A DNA stretch of 64,000 nucleotides from UBA4742 sp963773335 (lineage in GTDB: Bacteria > Actinomycetota > Acidimicrobiia > Acidimicrobiales > Acidimicrobilacustridaceae): NCBI GenBank assembly GCA_963773335.1, contig CAVZAT010000004.1, positions 1,364,001 to 1,428,000 of the forward strand, given 5' to 3'. The notes beneath the pieces were generated by a model that had not been told where the DNA came from, ran no database searches, and was given only the letters and a program-made list of their open reading frames with translations. This document shows positions 47,172 through 57,808 of the stretch, in pieces (position 1 is the stretch's first letter; each line of letters starts with the position of its first letter). The translations under genes and the position numbers were made by a program.

Positions 47172-48027
47172 ATGACCGGCGAGCCTCCCGGCGCCTTCTT
47201 CGACAAGGGCATCCTGAGCGGTCCCATCGACCTCGACGGCGGTCGACCGCGCCCGGCCCACCCGTCGGTGGAAGCGATGATCGGTCTGGAGGTCACCCAG
47301 CGGGGCACCGGCCTGCGCGGCGTGATCGTGGCCACCTCGAGCGCGCTCATCACCGTGCGCGACCGCAACGGCCGCGACCGTCAGCTCCGGCTCCGCCCCG
47401 GCGGGTTCGAGGTCGACCGGCGCCAGGTCACCCTCGTGCCCCCGACCCGCTCGACCGCCACCAGCGGGACGGGCGACTCGTCACCTCGCACGGCGTCGGG
47501 CTCGGTGGCGGTGCCCAAGGCGCCCGCTCGCGTGGCCCGGGCCAGCCGCATCCTGGTGGAGGGTCGCCACGACGCCGAGCTGGTGGAGAAGGTGTGGGGT
47601 GACGACCTGCGCCTGGAGGGCGTGGTGGTCGAGCTGCTGCGACGGGGCCGACCACCTCCGCGAGGTGGTGCGGGGCTTCGGCCCGCGGCCCGGACGGCGG
47701 CTGGGCGTCCTGCTCGACCATCTGGTGGACGGCTCGAAGGAGGCTCGGTTGGCCGCCGGGGTCGACCACCCCGACGTGCTGGTGTGCGGTCATCCGTTCG
47801 TGGACGTGTGGGCGGCCGTCAAGCCCTCGGTGGCAGGCCTGCGGGCCTGGCCCGAGGTCCCCCGCGACGAGGAGTGGAAGGCGGGCGTGTGCCGCCGCAT
47901 CGGCGTGGACGATCCCCGGGCGTTCTGGCCCCGGCTGCTCGGCGCGGTGTCGAGCTACGCCGATCTGGACCCGGCCCTGGTGGGCGCGGTCGAACGCCTC
48001 ATCGACTTCGTCACCGAACCGTCCTGA
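47172..48027 (+). CDS. DUF3097 family protein (one frameshift)
   Basis: An actinobacterial protein of about 285 residues. The N-terminal half has a small beta domain (EAMIGLEVTQRGTGLRGVIV, FEVDRRQVTLVPP). The second half begins ASRILVEGRHDAELVEKVWG, then DGADHLREVVRGFGPRPGRR, LGVLLDHLVDGSKEARLAAG and VLVCGHPFVDVWAAVKP. The Glu in LVEG and the Asp residues in LLDHLVDG resemble TOPRIM metal-binding positions, which hints at a nucleic-acid enzyme; this is my inference. An indel near 47645 shifts the frame within ELLDGADHL. Confidence 0.82.
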
Positions 48028-48042
48028 TCGTCGGAGGCCGCG

Positions 48043-49338
48043 ATGTGCGACTCGCTGTGCTCGCTGCAACCGGATCGCACCCTGTTCGCCAAGAACTCCG
48101 ATCGGTCACCGGGCGAGGCCCAGGTGGTCGAGCACCATCCCTCCCGCCCAGGGGGCGGCACCGTGGCCACCACCTACCTCCAGCTGCCCGATCCCGGGGC
48201 GGCGGCCGTGTTCGGCTCCCGGCCCACCTGGCAGTGGGGCCTCGAGCACGGCGTCAACGAGCACGGCGTGGCCATCGGCAACCAGCAGGTGTGGACGGTG
48301 GACGACCCAGGCGCCGCCCCCGCGGCGCTGACCGGTCTGGACCTGGTGCGGCTGGGGCTCGAGCGTGGCCCCACCGCGACGCGGGCCCTCGAGGCCATGA
48401 CCGACCTGATCGCCCGCTACGGCCAGGGTGGGATCGCGGATCAGCAGGCGGGCAAGGCCTACTTCTCGTCGTTCCTGATCGCCGACCGGGCCGGTGCCTG
48501 GATCCTCGAAACCAGCGGGTCGTCATGGGCAGCTCGTCCGGTGCGGCCCGACGAGGGTGGTGCGGCCCTGTCCAACCGGATCAGCCTGACCACCGATTGG
48601 ACCCGGGCCTCGGCCGACGTGGCGCCCGGGGTGGACTTCGACCGGTGGCGCCGGGCGTCGAGTCCGACGAGCCACGCCGACCGGCGCCTGGCCGTCACCC
48701 GGGCCGCGGTCGCCGTCGGGCCACCGTCGTGGCGGCGACGACGGCCGACCGAACGCGATCTGGCCCGGGTGCTGCGCGACCACGGCCACGACCCGGCCGG
48801 GGCCGTCGACCGATCCCCGGACCCGGCGCCGGTCGATCCCCTGCCACCGGCGGTGATCGACCGGGTCGGCACCGGGGTCTCGGTGTGCATGCACCTGACC
48901 GGAGTGCAGGCCACCACCGCCTCGATGATCGTGTCGTCGCCGCGGTCGGCGACCGAGGGTCGCCCCATCCGGGCCTGGGTGGCGCTCGGCTCGCCGTGCG
49001 TCAGCGTGTTCGTCCCCGTCTTCCCGTTCGATCCCCGCCCGACTGACGGCCCTGGTTCCTCGGGGTGGCACGACCCCGCCACCTGGGCGCGCTTCGCCGC
49101 CCTGCGCCAGCGGTTGGAGTCGGCCCGGGCCACCGACCCGGCATCCGCAGTCGGCCTGCTGGCCGGGATGGCCGCTCGCTGGGCCGCCCTCGAAGACGAG
49201 CTGTGGGCCGAGGCCGAGGCGCTGGCCGCAGCCGAACCGCAGCTGCGCCAGCGGTGGGCCGCCCAGGTGTGGCCGCGGGTGGACCAGGTGCTGGACCGCC
49301 TCGTCGATCCGAGGGTCGGGAGATCGAGCCGGGCCTGA
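48043..49338 (+). CDS. Secernin/C69-like Ntn peptidase
   Basis: A 431-residue protein starting MCDSLCSLQPDRTLFAKNSD. Cys2 would become the catalytic N-terminal nucleophile after Met removal, as in secernin and C69 dipeptidases. KNSDRSPGEAQVVEHHP, GVNEHGVAIGNQQVWT and YFSSFLIADRAGAWILETSG are family blocks. GGAGG lies seven bases before the ATG. The C-terminus is helical (EDELWAEAEALAAAEPQLRQ). The substrate is unknown; peptide hydrolysis or deamidation is expected. Confidence 0.85.
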   Translation: MCDSLCSLQPDRTLFAKNSDRSPGEAQVVEHHPSRPGGGTVATTYLQLPDPGAAAVFGSRPTWQWGLEHGVNEHGVAIGNQQVWTVDDPGAAPAALTGLDLVRLGLERGPTATRALEAMTDLIARYGQGGIADQQAGKAYFSSFLIADRAGAWILETSGSSWAARPVRPDEGGAALSNRISLTTDWTRASADVAPGVDFDRWRRASSPTSHADRRLAVTRAAVAVGPPSWRRRRPTERDLARVLRDHGHDPAGAVDRSPDPAPVDPLPPAVIDRVGTGVSVCMHLTGVQATTASMIVSSPRSATEGRPIRAWVALGSPCVSVFVPVFPFDPRPTDGPGSSGWHDPATWARFAALRQRLESARATDPASAVGLLAGMAARWAALEDELWAEAEALAAAEPQLRQRWAAQVWPRVDQVLDRLVDPRVGRSSRA

Positions 49339-49382
49339 TCGCGGGCAGGCGGGCACCGACCCGACCCGTCATACCCCGTGCG

Positions 49383-49388
49383 TACGAT
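49383..49388 (+). promoter_or_regulatory. Putative -10 box of the AddB/AddA-like operon
   Basis: TACGAT lies six bases before the GTG at 49395, at leaderless spacing. Confidence 0.42.
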
Positions 49389-49394
49389 GCCGCC

Positions 49395-52300
49395 GTGACC
49401 CTGTCGATGGAGGTGGTCCGCTACGGACCTGCGGCAATCGAGGCGTTGGGGGTCCAGATCGCGGCCGCCCAGGCCGACGACCCGTTGGCCCCGGTCCTGG
49501 TGGTGGTCACCCGCCCAAGCGTCGGGCTGGGCCTGCGGCGCGGCCTGGCCGCCACCCCGCCCGGCGTGGTGAACGTGAGCTTCGTGACCCTGGGCCAGCT
49601 GGCCGACCAGATCGGCGGGTCCGCGCTGGCGGCAGCCGGGCGGCAGCCGGCGGCTCCCGCAGTGATCCATGCGGCCGTGCGCGCCGCGCTGGTCCGGGCC
49701 ACAGGTCCGCTGCGCCCGGCGCGCCTGCACCCGGCGACCGAGCGGTCGGTGGCCGCCGCGGTCCGAGACCTCGAGGGCTGCGGGCCAGACGTGCTGCGCC
49801 GGCTCCGGGGCCTGGGCCCCCGCCCGGCGGCGGTCGCCGAACTGGTGGTGGAGGTACGTCGACGCCTGGCCGACTGGTACGACCCGGCCGAGGCGGCCCA
49901 GGCGGCCATCGAAGCCCTGGCGAGACCCGGGGCCGCGAACCTGGCCGCCCGGGTGGTGGTCCACCTGCCGGCCACCGTCGCTGCGGCCCATCAGCGCCTC
50001 GTGCGGGCCCTGGCCCAGGTCGTGCCTGTCGTGGTCCTGGTGGGCGCGACCGGCGACCCCGTCGCCGATCGTCCCACCTCGTCGCTGGCCCATCGGCTGG
50101 CCCCGGGGTGGCCCGACCCGGTCCTGCCCGAGGGCGGCGTGGTGACAGCCACCCGCGTGCGGTCAGCGCGCCCAGTGCCGACAGCGAGGTGCTGCTGGCC
50201 GTGCGCGGGATCATGGATCAACAGCGGGCCGGCATCCCGCTGGAGCGGATGGCGGTGGTGCACAGCGGCCTCGACCCCTACCCCCGCATCCTGCACGAGT
50301 CGTTCGCCCAGGCCGGGATACCGACCAACGGTCCTGGCGTGCGACCGCTGAGCGCCACGGTGGCCGGACGCACCCTGCTGGGCGCGCTGGCCCTGCCCGA
50401 CCACGACTGGCGCCGCGACCAGGTCGTGGCCTGGCTGGCCGGGGCCCCCATCCGTCTGGCGGCGGGCGCCGTCACCACGGTCGAGCGCGACGCGGTGGGA
50501 CGAGCTGTCGCGCCGGGCCGGCGTGACAGCCGGGTCCGCGGCGTGGCTCGACCACCTCGACCGGCGGTCGGTGGAGCTCGCGGCCCGGGTCGACCAGCTC
50601 GGCCGCAACCCGGGCGAGGCCGACGATCCCCACGACGACGCCGACCGCCGCCGCGACCGCTACCAGCGCGAGCTCGACCAGATCGGTGACCTCCGAGGGT
50701 TCCTGGTCGAGCTGACCGACTGGCTGGTGCCGCCCGAGGCGCCCACCAGCTGGGCGGGATGGTCACGTTGGGCCGACCGCTTCCTGCGGCGCTACCTCCG
50801 GCCCGCCGACTGGTGGCCCGACGAGGAGACCCAGGCCCTGACCGAGGTGGTGGACCTGCTGGCGCGGCTCGCCATCCTCGACCGGGTCGATCCTCGTCCC
50901 GAGCTCGCCACCTTCCGCCGGGCCCTGGAGTCGGACCTCTCGGGACCTGCCCCCCGCACCACTCGGTTCGGCCACGGCGTGCTGGTCGGCCCGGTCGAGT
51001 CGGCCGTGGGCGTCGACCTCGACGCCATCTTCGTGGTGGGCATGATCGAGGGCGCCTTCCCGACACGCGTTCGCGACGACGCCCTGCTCCCCGACGAGGA
51101 GCGCGCCGCGGCCGGCGACGACGTGCCCCGTCGGGCCGACGCCGGCCTGCTGGCGCGCCGCACCTACCTGGCGGCGCTGGCCGCGGCCCCCGTTCGGGTG
51201 CTGTCGTGGGCCCGCGGCGACCAGCGCCGTGGACGTGAGCAGCGACCGTCGCCTTGGCTGCTCGAGTCGCTGAGCCAGCTGGTCGGGCGTCGGGTGTTCA
51301 GCCGCGATGTCGACCAGCTGGGGTCCCAGACGGGCTTCGACTGGGTGCCGTCGCTGACCGCGGCGGTGCGCTCGCCCCTCGAGCCTGCGTCGGTGGCCGA
51401 CCGCGATCTGCGCAGCCTGCTGAGGTGGTTCGACCGTCACGGCACCCTCGACGACCACCCGCTCGTCGGCGCCGACCCCGTGCTCCGGCTGGGGATGCTG
51501 GCCCGCCACCAGCGGCGGGCCCGGGGATTCACCCGATTCGACGGGCTGGTCGAGCGGGTGGCGGCACCGTCGCCGATCGCAGGTCGGGCGTTGTCGCCCA
51601 CCAGCCTCGAGCACTACGCCGCCTGCCCCCGCCGCTACTTCTTCGACAACGTCTTGTGGATCCACGTCCCCCAGCGCCCGGAGGACGTTCAACGCATCAG
51701 CCCCACGGACCGGGGCAACGTGATCCACGCCGTGTTGGAGCGGTTCGTCGACGAGCAGGTGCGCCGCCCCGCGACCAGCGCATCGGGCCGGGTGAGGTCT
51801 GGTCGGTGGCCGATCGACACCGTCTCGACGAGATCGCCGAGACGGTGTTCGACGAGTTCGAGCAACGGGGTCTCACCGGGCGTGACCTGCTGTGGGAGCT
51901 CGACCGGGTGTCGATCCGGCGAGACCTGCACGCCTTCCTCGACGCGGATGATCGGTACCGGGCCGAGACGGCCATGGTCCCCGAGCGGACCGAACTGCGA
52001 TTCGGAGCCGACGACGGGACCCCCGTGGAGGTGAGCCTGCCCGGCGGGCGCAGGCTGCAGTTCAAGGGCAGCGCCGATCGGGTCGACCGCGCTGATGACG
52101 GGTCCCTGCTGGTGCTCGACTACAAGACCGGCAACAAGGAGGCCTTCCGCGACATCGAACGCGGCGACGATCCCACCGTGGGTGGTACCAAGCTGCAGCT
52201 GCCCATCTACGGTCTGGCCGCCCGCAACCGGGTCGGCGGCAGGCCCGGTCGAGGCGGCGTACTGGTTCGTGTCCCAACGCGGGAACTACGAACGGATCTC

Positions 52301-52554
52301 CTATCCGCTCGACGCCGGTGGCCTCGAGCGGTTCGAGCACGTGGTGGAGGTCATCACCGACGGCATCGAGTCGGGTGCCTTCCCGGGGCGACCGGGCGAG
52401 GAGACGACCCGCTTCGGCCGCTCGTTCGACAACTGCAAGTACTGCGACTTCGACGCCATCTGCCCCACCGACCGCGATCGGGGCTGGAGCCCGGGTGCGT
52501 GACGCCCCCCAGCTGCGCGCGTATGTGGCCCTGGCCGAGGGCGACGACCGGTGA
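49395..52554 (+). CDS. AddB-like PD-(D/E)XK nuclease with Fe-S cysteines (frameshifted)
   Basis: Subunit of a RecBCD/AddAB-type double-strand-break processing complex. The N-terminal helicase-like part (VTRPSVGLGLRRGLAATPPG) lacks a Walker A GxGK(T/S). The middle contains VDLDAIFVVGMIEGAFPTRV and RTYLAALAAAPVRVLSWARG. The C-terminal nuclease has the first cluster Cys in HYAACPRRYFFDN, active-site DYKTGNK and the cysteines CKYCDFDAIC (C-x2-C-x5-C). Indels occur near 50165, 50505, 51790 and 52245. A further shift near 52493 would end it in VRDAPQLRAYVALAEGDDR with a stop overlapping the next GTG; without it the stop is at 52502. Total is about 1050 residues. Confidence 0.85.
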
Positions 52555-55500
52555 TCCCCGCCCCGACGCCACCCCCCGTGGCGGGCGGCCCGGCTGACGC
52601 AGGTGACCCCGACGACGATGCCCGGGCCCGCCACCGGATCCGCTACCAGCTCGACCGCGACCCTGTTCGTCGAGGCCGGGGCGGGGACGGGCAAGACCAG
52701 TGCACTCGTCGGGCGCATCGTCGAGCTCATCGCCACGGGCATGCACCGATGCGCGCCATCGCCGCCATCACCTTCACCGAGGCCGCCGCCGGCGAGCTGC
52801 GCGACCGCATCCGCCAGTCGCTCGAGCAGCTCGCGTAGGCCGATCCCGACGGGAGCGACGCCCAGCGCCGCGCCCGCGTCGAGTTGGCGCAGGAGGCGCT
52901 CGGGGAGCTGGACGCAGCCGCCATCAGCACCCTGCACGGATTCGCCCAGCGCATCCTGAGCGAACACCCCTTCGAAGCCGGGCTCCCGCCCACCTTCGAG
53001 GTCTACGACGAGATCCGCTCTCGGGTGGCCTTCGACGACCGGTGGGGTGCGTTCCTCGACCAGCTGCTCGACGATGCCGAAGCCCGACCATCGCTGCAGC
53101 GGGCCCTGGTCAGCGGGGTCACGCTGGCCCAGCTCCGCGAGGTCGCGCTGGAGTTCAACCGCAACTGGGACCTGGTGGCTGACCACCCGCTGCCGCCGCG
53201 AGCCGGTGGCGCCGGTCGAGGTCGGGCCGGTGGTCGAGGCCCTGGGCCGGGCGTCGCGCCTGGCCCCGCGCTGCACCGACCCCGACGACCGCCTGGCGTG
53301 CCACGTGCAGGCACTGGCCGGTTGGGCCGACCGGCTCGACCAGGCCGAGTCCGACCTCGGCCGGCTCCAGCTGCTGGCACAGGCGCCGGCTCTGGCCAAG
53401 CGGTCCGGGGGCCGCAAGGACAACTGGGACGGGTGCATCGACGAGGTCCGACGATCAGCTGGCCCAGGCCCAGGCCGGCCGCGACCAGGCCCTGCAGCGG
53501 GCGTCGCGCCAGGCCCTCGGTGAGTTGCTGGCGGCCATCCGCCGGCTGACCCTGGACGGCGGCCACCCAGCGCCGGGCGACGGCACCCTCGAGTTCCACG
53601 ACCTGCTCGTGCAGGCCCGCCATCTGGTGCGCAGCGCAGCCCGAGGTCACCGCCCAGCTCCACGCCACCTACACCCACCTGCTCATCGACGAGTTCCAGG
53701 ACACCGATCCCATCCAGATCGAGCTGGCCGTGCGCATCGCCACCGACGGCCCCGATCCCGATCGCAGACTGGACGGAGCTGGTCGTACCCGACGGTCGTC
53801 TCTTCTTCGTGGGCGACCCCAAGCAGGCCATCTATCGGTTCCGCCGAGCCGACATCGGCCTGTTCCTGGCCGTCGCGCGACCGCCAGACCGAGGCCCCGC
53901 TCAGCCTGACCCGGAACCACCGGTCCGTGCCCGGCGTGCTCGAATGGGTCAACGCCACCTTCGCCGCGCTCATGGCCGACGGCGAACCGGGAATCCAGCC
54001 CGCCTACGAAGCCCTGGTTCCCCACCGGCCGGCCCACGAGGCACCCGACGGGTCCGCACCAGCTCCCGTGGTCGTGCTTGGGCGGTCCGGTGGCCGACGC
54101 CGACTATCAGCCAGGTCCGCGCCGGCGAAGCCGAGGAGATCGCCGCCACCATCGTCCGCGGTTCGCGACGAGCGATGGCCCGTCGGGCGCCGACCAGGCC
54201 GCGGCCAGGCTCGGTCGACGTGTGCGTCCTCATCCCCACCCGCACGTCGCTGCCGGCCATCGAGCGGGCCCTCGACGATCACGGCGTGCCCTACCGGGTC
54301 GAGTCGAGCTCGTTGGTGTACGCCTCGGCCGAGGTGCGCGACCTGCTCAACGTGCTGCGCGCCGTGGAGGACCCCACCGACGAGGTTGCTGTGGTGGCCG
54401 CCCTGCGTTCGGCCTGGTTCGGCTGCGGCGACGACGACCTCTACGAGTTCCACACTGCCGGAGGCCGTTGGGACCACCGCCTGGCCCTCCCCGACTCCCT
54501 CGCCCCGGATCACCCGGTGGTGGCCGGGCTGGCCGCCCTGCGCGACCTGCACCGCGACCGCTGGTGGCGCGACGCCAGCGGGCTGATCGAGCAGGTGCTG
54601 GTCCAGCGGCGGGCCTTCGAGCTGGGCCTGGACGAACGGCGGCCCCGCGACGTGTGGCGCCGACTCCGCTTCGTGCTCGACCAGGCCCGCCAGTTCACCG
54701 ACGCGTACGGCGCCGACCTCCGTCGGTATCTGGCCTGGGCCGACCTGCAGAGCGCAGAGGACGCCCGGGTCGTCGAAACCATCCTGCCCGAGACCGACGA
54801 CGACGCCGTGCGCATCATGACCATCCACGCCTCCAAGGGTCTGGAGTTCCCGGTGGTGGTGCTGGCCGGACTCAACAGCGAGCGACGGGTGCGGGGCGCG
54901 GGAGTCGACGTGTTGCTGGGGCGATGCCGGAATGCCGAGGTCAAGCTGGTCAAGGGCCTCGACACCGCCGGATACGACGGCGCTGGCCGAGCGCGAGCAG
55001 CGCATCGGCCAGCACGAGCAGCTGCGCCTGCTCTACGTGGCCGCCACCCGGGCCCGTGACCACCTGATCGTCAGCCTCCACCACAAGGCCCAGACCACCA
55101 TCCGCTGCCAGGCCGCCGAGCTCGATCGCCTGGCCCCGAGCCATCGCCGTGGTGCCGGCGACTCGACCCAGTCGCCGCGACCGTACGCCACCCACACCCC
55201 CGTCGACATCCCGGCCCCGCCGGCGAACCCGATCGACCTGACGATCGATCCGCGGCGACGACGGCGGACTCGACGCTCGCCGCCAGTGGATGGCGGAGCG
55301 GACCGCGGCCCTCGACCGGGCGGCGCGGCCCGCCACCCTGGCGGCCACGAGCGTGGCCCGCCTCGCTCGTGAGCAGGCAGCCCTCGCGCAAGCCGACCAC
55401 GAACCCGCCGGGACGGGACCAGACGAGCACGGACCGGACGAGAGGCGTGGCCGAAACCACCCCGTGGCGACGGGGTCGGGCGGGCACGGCCATCGGCCGG

Positions 55501-55999
55501 GCCGTCCACGGTGTGCTCCAGCGCGTCGATCTGGCCACGGGGGCCGACCTGGCCGCGCTGGCGGCCAGCCAGGCCGTCGGCCGAGGGTGTGGCCGATCGG
55601 GCCCGCGAGGTGGAACGGCTGGTCGCGGCCGCGCTGGATTCGCAGATCGTCCGCGCCGCGGTGACAGCCAGCCGATGCTGGCGTGAGGTCTACGTGGGGG
55701 CGCCCGTGGCCGGACGGGCCCTCGAGGGCTTCGTCGATCTGCTCATCGAGGGCCCCGACGGCCTCACCGTCGTCGACTACAAGACCGACGCCGTCCACGA
55801 CGACGACCTCGACGCCATCGGCGACGACACTACCGGCTACAAGGCGCCTCCTATGCCGTCGCCCTGGAGCAGGCTCTGGGCCGGCCCGTGGTGCGCTGCG
55901 TGTTCCTGTTCCTGCGGTCCGGCCAGGCCGTGGCCGCGCCAGGTGGACGACCTGGAGCGGGCCAAGGCGCAGGTCCGAGCGGTGCTGAGCCGGATCTGA
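52551..55999 (+). CDS. AddA-like UvrD/Rep helicase-nuclease (heavily frameshifted)
   Basis: The motor subunit of the adjacent AddB-like protein. Motifs appear in order: Walker A EAGAGTGKTSALVGRI, ITFTEAAAGELRDRIR, STLHGFAQRILSEHPFEAGL, Walker B HLLIDEFQDTDPIQIELAV, FFVGDPKQAIYRFRRADIGL, LTRNHRSVPGVLEWVNATF, IMTIHASKGLEFPVVVLAGL, LLYVAATRARDHLIVS and a C-terminal nuclease motif VVDYKTDAVHD. At least a dozen single-base indels, including one making a false TAG near 52837, break the frame. All helicase motifs remain readable, so the gene is probably intact in the organism. GTG at 52551 overlaps the preceding stop (GTGA). Confidence 0.85.
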
Positions 56000-56070
56000 A
56001 CGCCGGAGGGGGGTGGCGGGCGCCGCGGACGAGGGCCATTCGGTCCATTCCCCGGCCACAGCCAGCGGCG

Positions 56071-56076
56071 TAACAT
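56071..56076 (+). promoter_or_regulatory. Putative -10 box of the DUF6159 gene
   Basis: TAACAT in an AT-rich pocket lies seven bases before the ATG at 56084, fitting a leaderless transcript. Confidence 0.45.
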
Positions 56077-56083
56077 TTTCGGT

Positions 56084-56938
56084 ATGCGGCGGATCTCGAA
56101 CAGCTTCGCCATGCGCGCGGGCGTCATGGCGGATGCTGCGTGTCGGACAAGCAGCTCATGGTCATCCCCGTCCTGAGCTTCCTGTGCACCATGGCTGTGG
56201 CGCTGCTCAGCGGGGGCGCGATCTACGTGTCGCTGAACCAGGTGGTCGGCGCCGACGGCAACACCTCGCTGGGTCCGACTCCGCTGACCTGGGTGGTCGG
56301 CGCGGTCGCCTACCTGCTCATCACCTTCGTCGTGACCTTCTTCGCCGCCGCGCTGGTGGCCGGCGCTCGCGAGCGGCTCACCGGGGGGACGGCCAGTCTG
56401 GGCGACGCCTTCTCCGCCGCCTCGCGGCGACTGCCCGAGATCTTCCTGTGGTCGTTGCTCACCGGCACCGTGGGCCTGATCCTCAACGCCGTCGAGAACC
56501 GCGGTGGCCTCCTGGTCCGCCTGGTGGTACGGGCCATCGGCATGTCGTGGCGCATCGTGACCTGGCTGACGGTGCCCGTCATCGTCGGCCGAGGGAACCG
56601 GGCCCCTCACCTCGCTCAAGCGCTCGGCCGGCCTGTTCCGCCAGACCTGGGGCGAGAACCTGGTGGGCCAGATCGGCTTCGGCCTGATCGGCCTGCTGGC
56701 CATGGCGCCCGGCCTGCTGATCGCCCTGCTGGTCATGGTCGTCATCCCGGCGGCCGGCATCGTGGTCGGGCTCCTGTGGCTGGCGGCGGTGTCGGTCGTC
56801 ATCTCGACCATGTCCGGCATCTTCCGCACGGTGCTGTACCAGTTCGCGTCCGGTGGTGACCTGCCCGCCGAGTTCGACGCGTCCACGCTGGGCTCGGTCT
56901 TCCGGGACCGCAAGGCGCGACCCGGTCTCTCCCTCTGA
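56084..56938 (+). CDS. DUF6159-like membrane protein (frameshifted)
   Basis: About 285 residues with six hydrophobic segments. The N-terminus MRRISNSFAM and WRMLRV...DKQLMVIPVLSFLC is typical of this family (a short amphipathic start before the first helix). Later blocks are AYLLITFVVTFFAAALVAGA, ASLGDAFSAASRRLPEIFLW, SLKRSAGLFRQTWGENLVGQ and SGIFRTVLYQFASGGDLPAE. Indels near 56110, 56140 and 56610 shift the frame. Function is unknown. It follows the helicase gene but has its own promoter-like box. Confidence 0.78.
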
Positions 56939-56982
56939 GCCCGGTCCCGACCCCGGCACAGGGGCCGGCGATCGACGCTGGC

Positions 56983-56988
56983 TAGGGT
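56983..56988 (+). promoter_or_regulatory. Putative -10 box of the crotonase gene
   Basis: TAGGGT lies six bases before the ATG at 56995. Confidence 0.42.
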
Positions 56989-56994
56989 TCGTCC

Positions 56995-57717
56995 ATGACC
57001 GACGCACCCGATCCGCTGTCCGCCCTGACCTATGACCTCGACGCCAATGTGGCGGTCATCCGCTTCGACGACGGCAAGGCCAACGTCCTGGGCCACGCCG
57101 CCATCGAGGGACTGCACCTGCTGCTGACCCGCGCCGAGGACGACGAGGCGGCGGCAGTGGCCGTCATCGGCCGTCCGGGCAAGTTCTCGGCCGGGTTCGA
57201 CCTCTCCGTCATGACCGCGGGACCCGACCAGGCCCGCGATCTGCTGCGGGCGGGCGCGGACCTGGCCCTGCGCATCTACACCTTCCCGATCCCGGTCGTG
57301 CTCGGCGCCACCGGCCACGCCCTGGCCATGGGCGCCATCCTGTTGATGGCCGCCGACGTGCGCATCGGCGCCGACGGGCCGTTCAAGGTGGGGCTCCCCG
57401 AAGTGGAGATCGGCATGCCGGTGCCCGAGTTCGCGGTGGAGCTGGCCCGCGACCGGTTGTCCAAGCGCCACTTCGTGTCGGCCGTGCAGCACACGGTGGT
57501 CACCGATCCCGCCGGCGCGGTGGAGGTCGACTTCCTCGATCGAGTGGTGGCCCCCGACGAGGTCGAGCCGGCCACCCTGGCCGCGGCCCACGACCTGGCC
57601 GACCGCCTCAAGCCCCGACCCTTCCGCATGACCCGCATCAACGCCCGCGTGCCCACGGCCCGCATCATCCAGGCCGGCCTCGACGCCGACATCGCCAACT
57701 TCGAGGTGCAGACATGA
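56995..57717 (+). CDS. Enoyl-CoA hydratase/isomerase (crotonase) family protein
   Basis: An intact 240-residue crotonase-fold protein. Oxyanion-hole elements are GKFSAGFDLSVM and GATGHALAMGAILLMAADVR. The usual catalytic Glu region reads VGLPEVEIGMPVPEFAVELA, with one or both Glu residues plausible. The N-terminus reads VAVIRFDDGKANVLG. It is shorter than typical hydratases. The exact reaction (hydratase, isomerase or thioesterase) is not deducible. Confidence 0.88.
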   Translation: MTDAPDPLSALTYDLDANVAVIRFDDGKANVLGHAAIEGLHLLLTRAEDDEAAAVAVIGRPGKFSAGFDLSVMTAGPDQARDLLRAGADLALRIYTFPIPVVLGATGHALAMGAILLMAADVRIGADGPFKVGLPEVEIGMPVPEFAVELARDRLSKRHFVSAVQHTVVTDPAGAVEVDFLDRVVAPDEVEPATLAAAHDLADRLKPRPFRMTRINARVPTARIIQAGLDADIANFEVQT

Positions 57718-57763
57718 CGCGGGGCCGTGAAGGTGAATGCCGCCAGGCCGGAGCCGCCGGACC

Positions 57764-57808
57764 GATGACACCCGGATGCCGACGGCGTCCGACGGGAGGG
57801 CCGGGAGA
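57764..57808 (-). repeat. Stop-adjacent dispersed repeat, copy after the DsbA-like gene
   Basis: Directly after the minus-strand TGA at 57809-57811, the sequence reads TCTCCCGGCCCTCCCGTCGG, then ACGCCGTCGGCATCCGGGTG and TCATCG. It matches the copies at 21483 and 33511 and lies between convergent genes. Confidence 0.75.
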
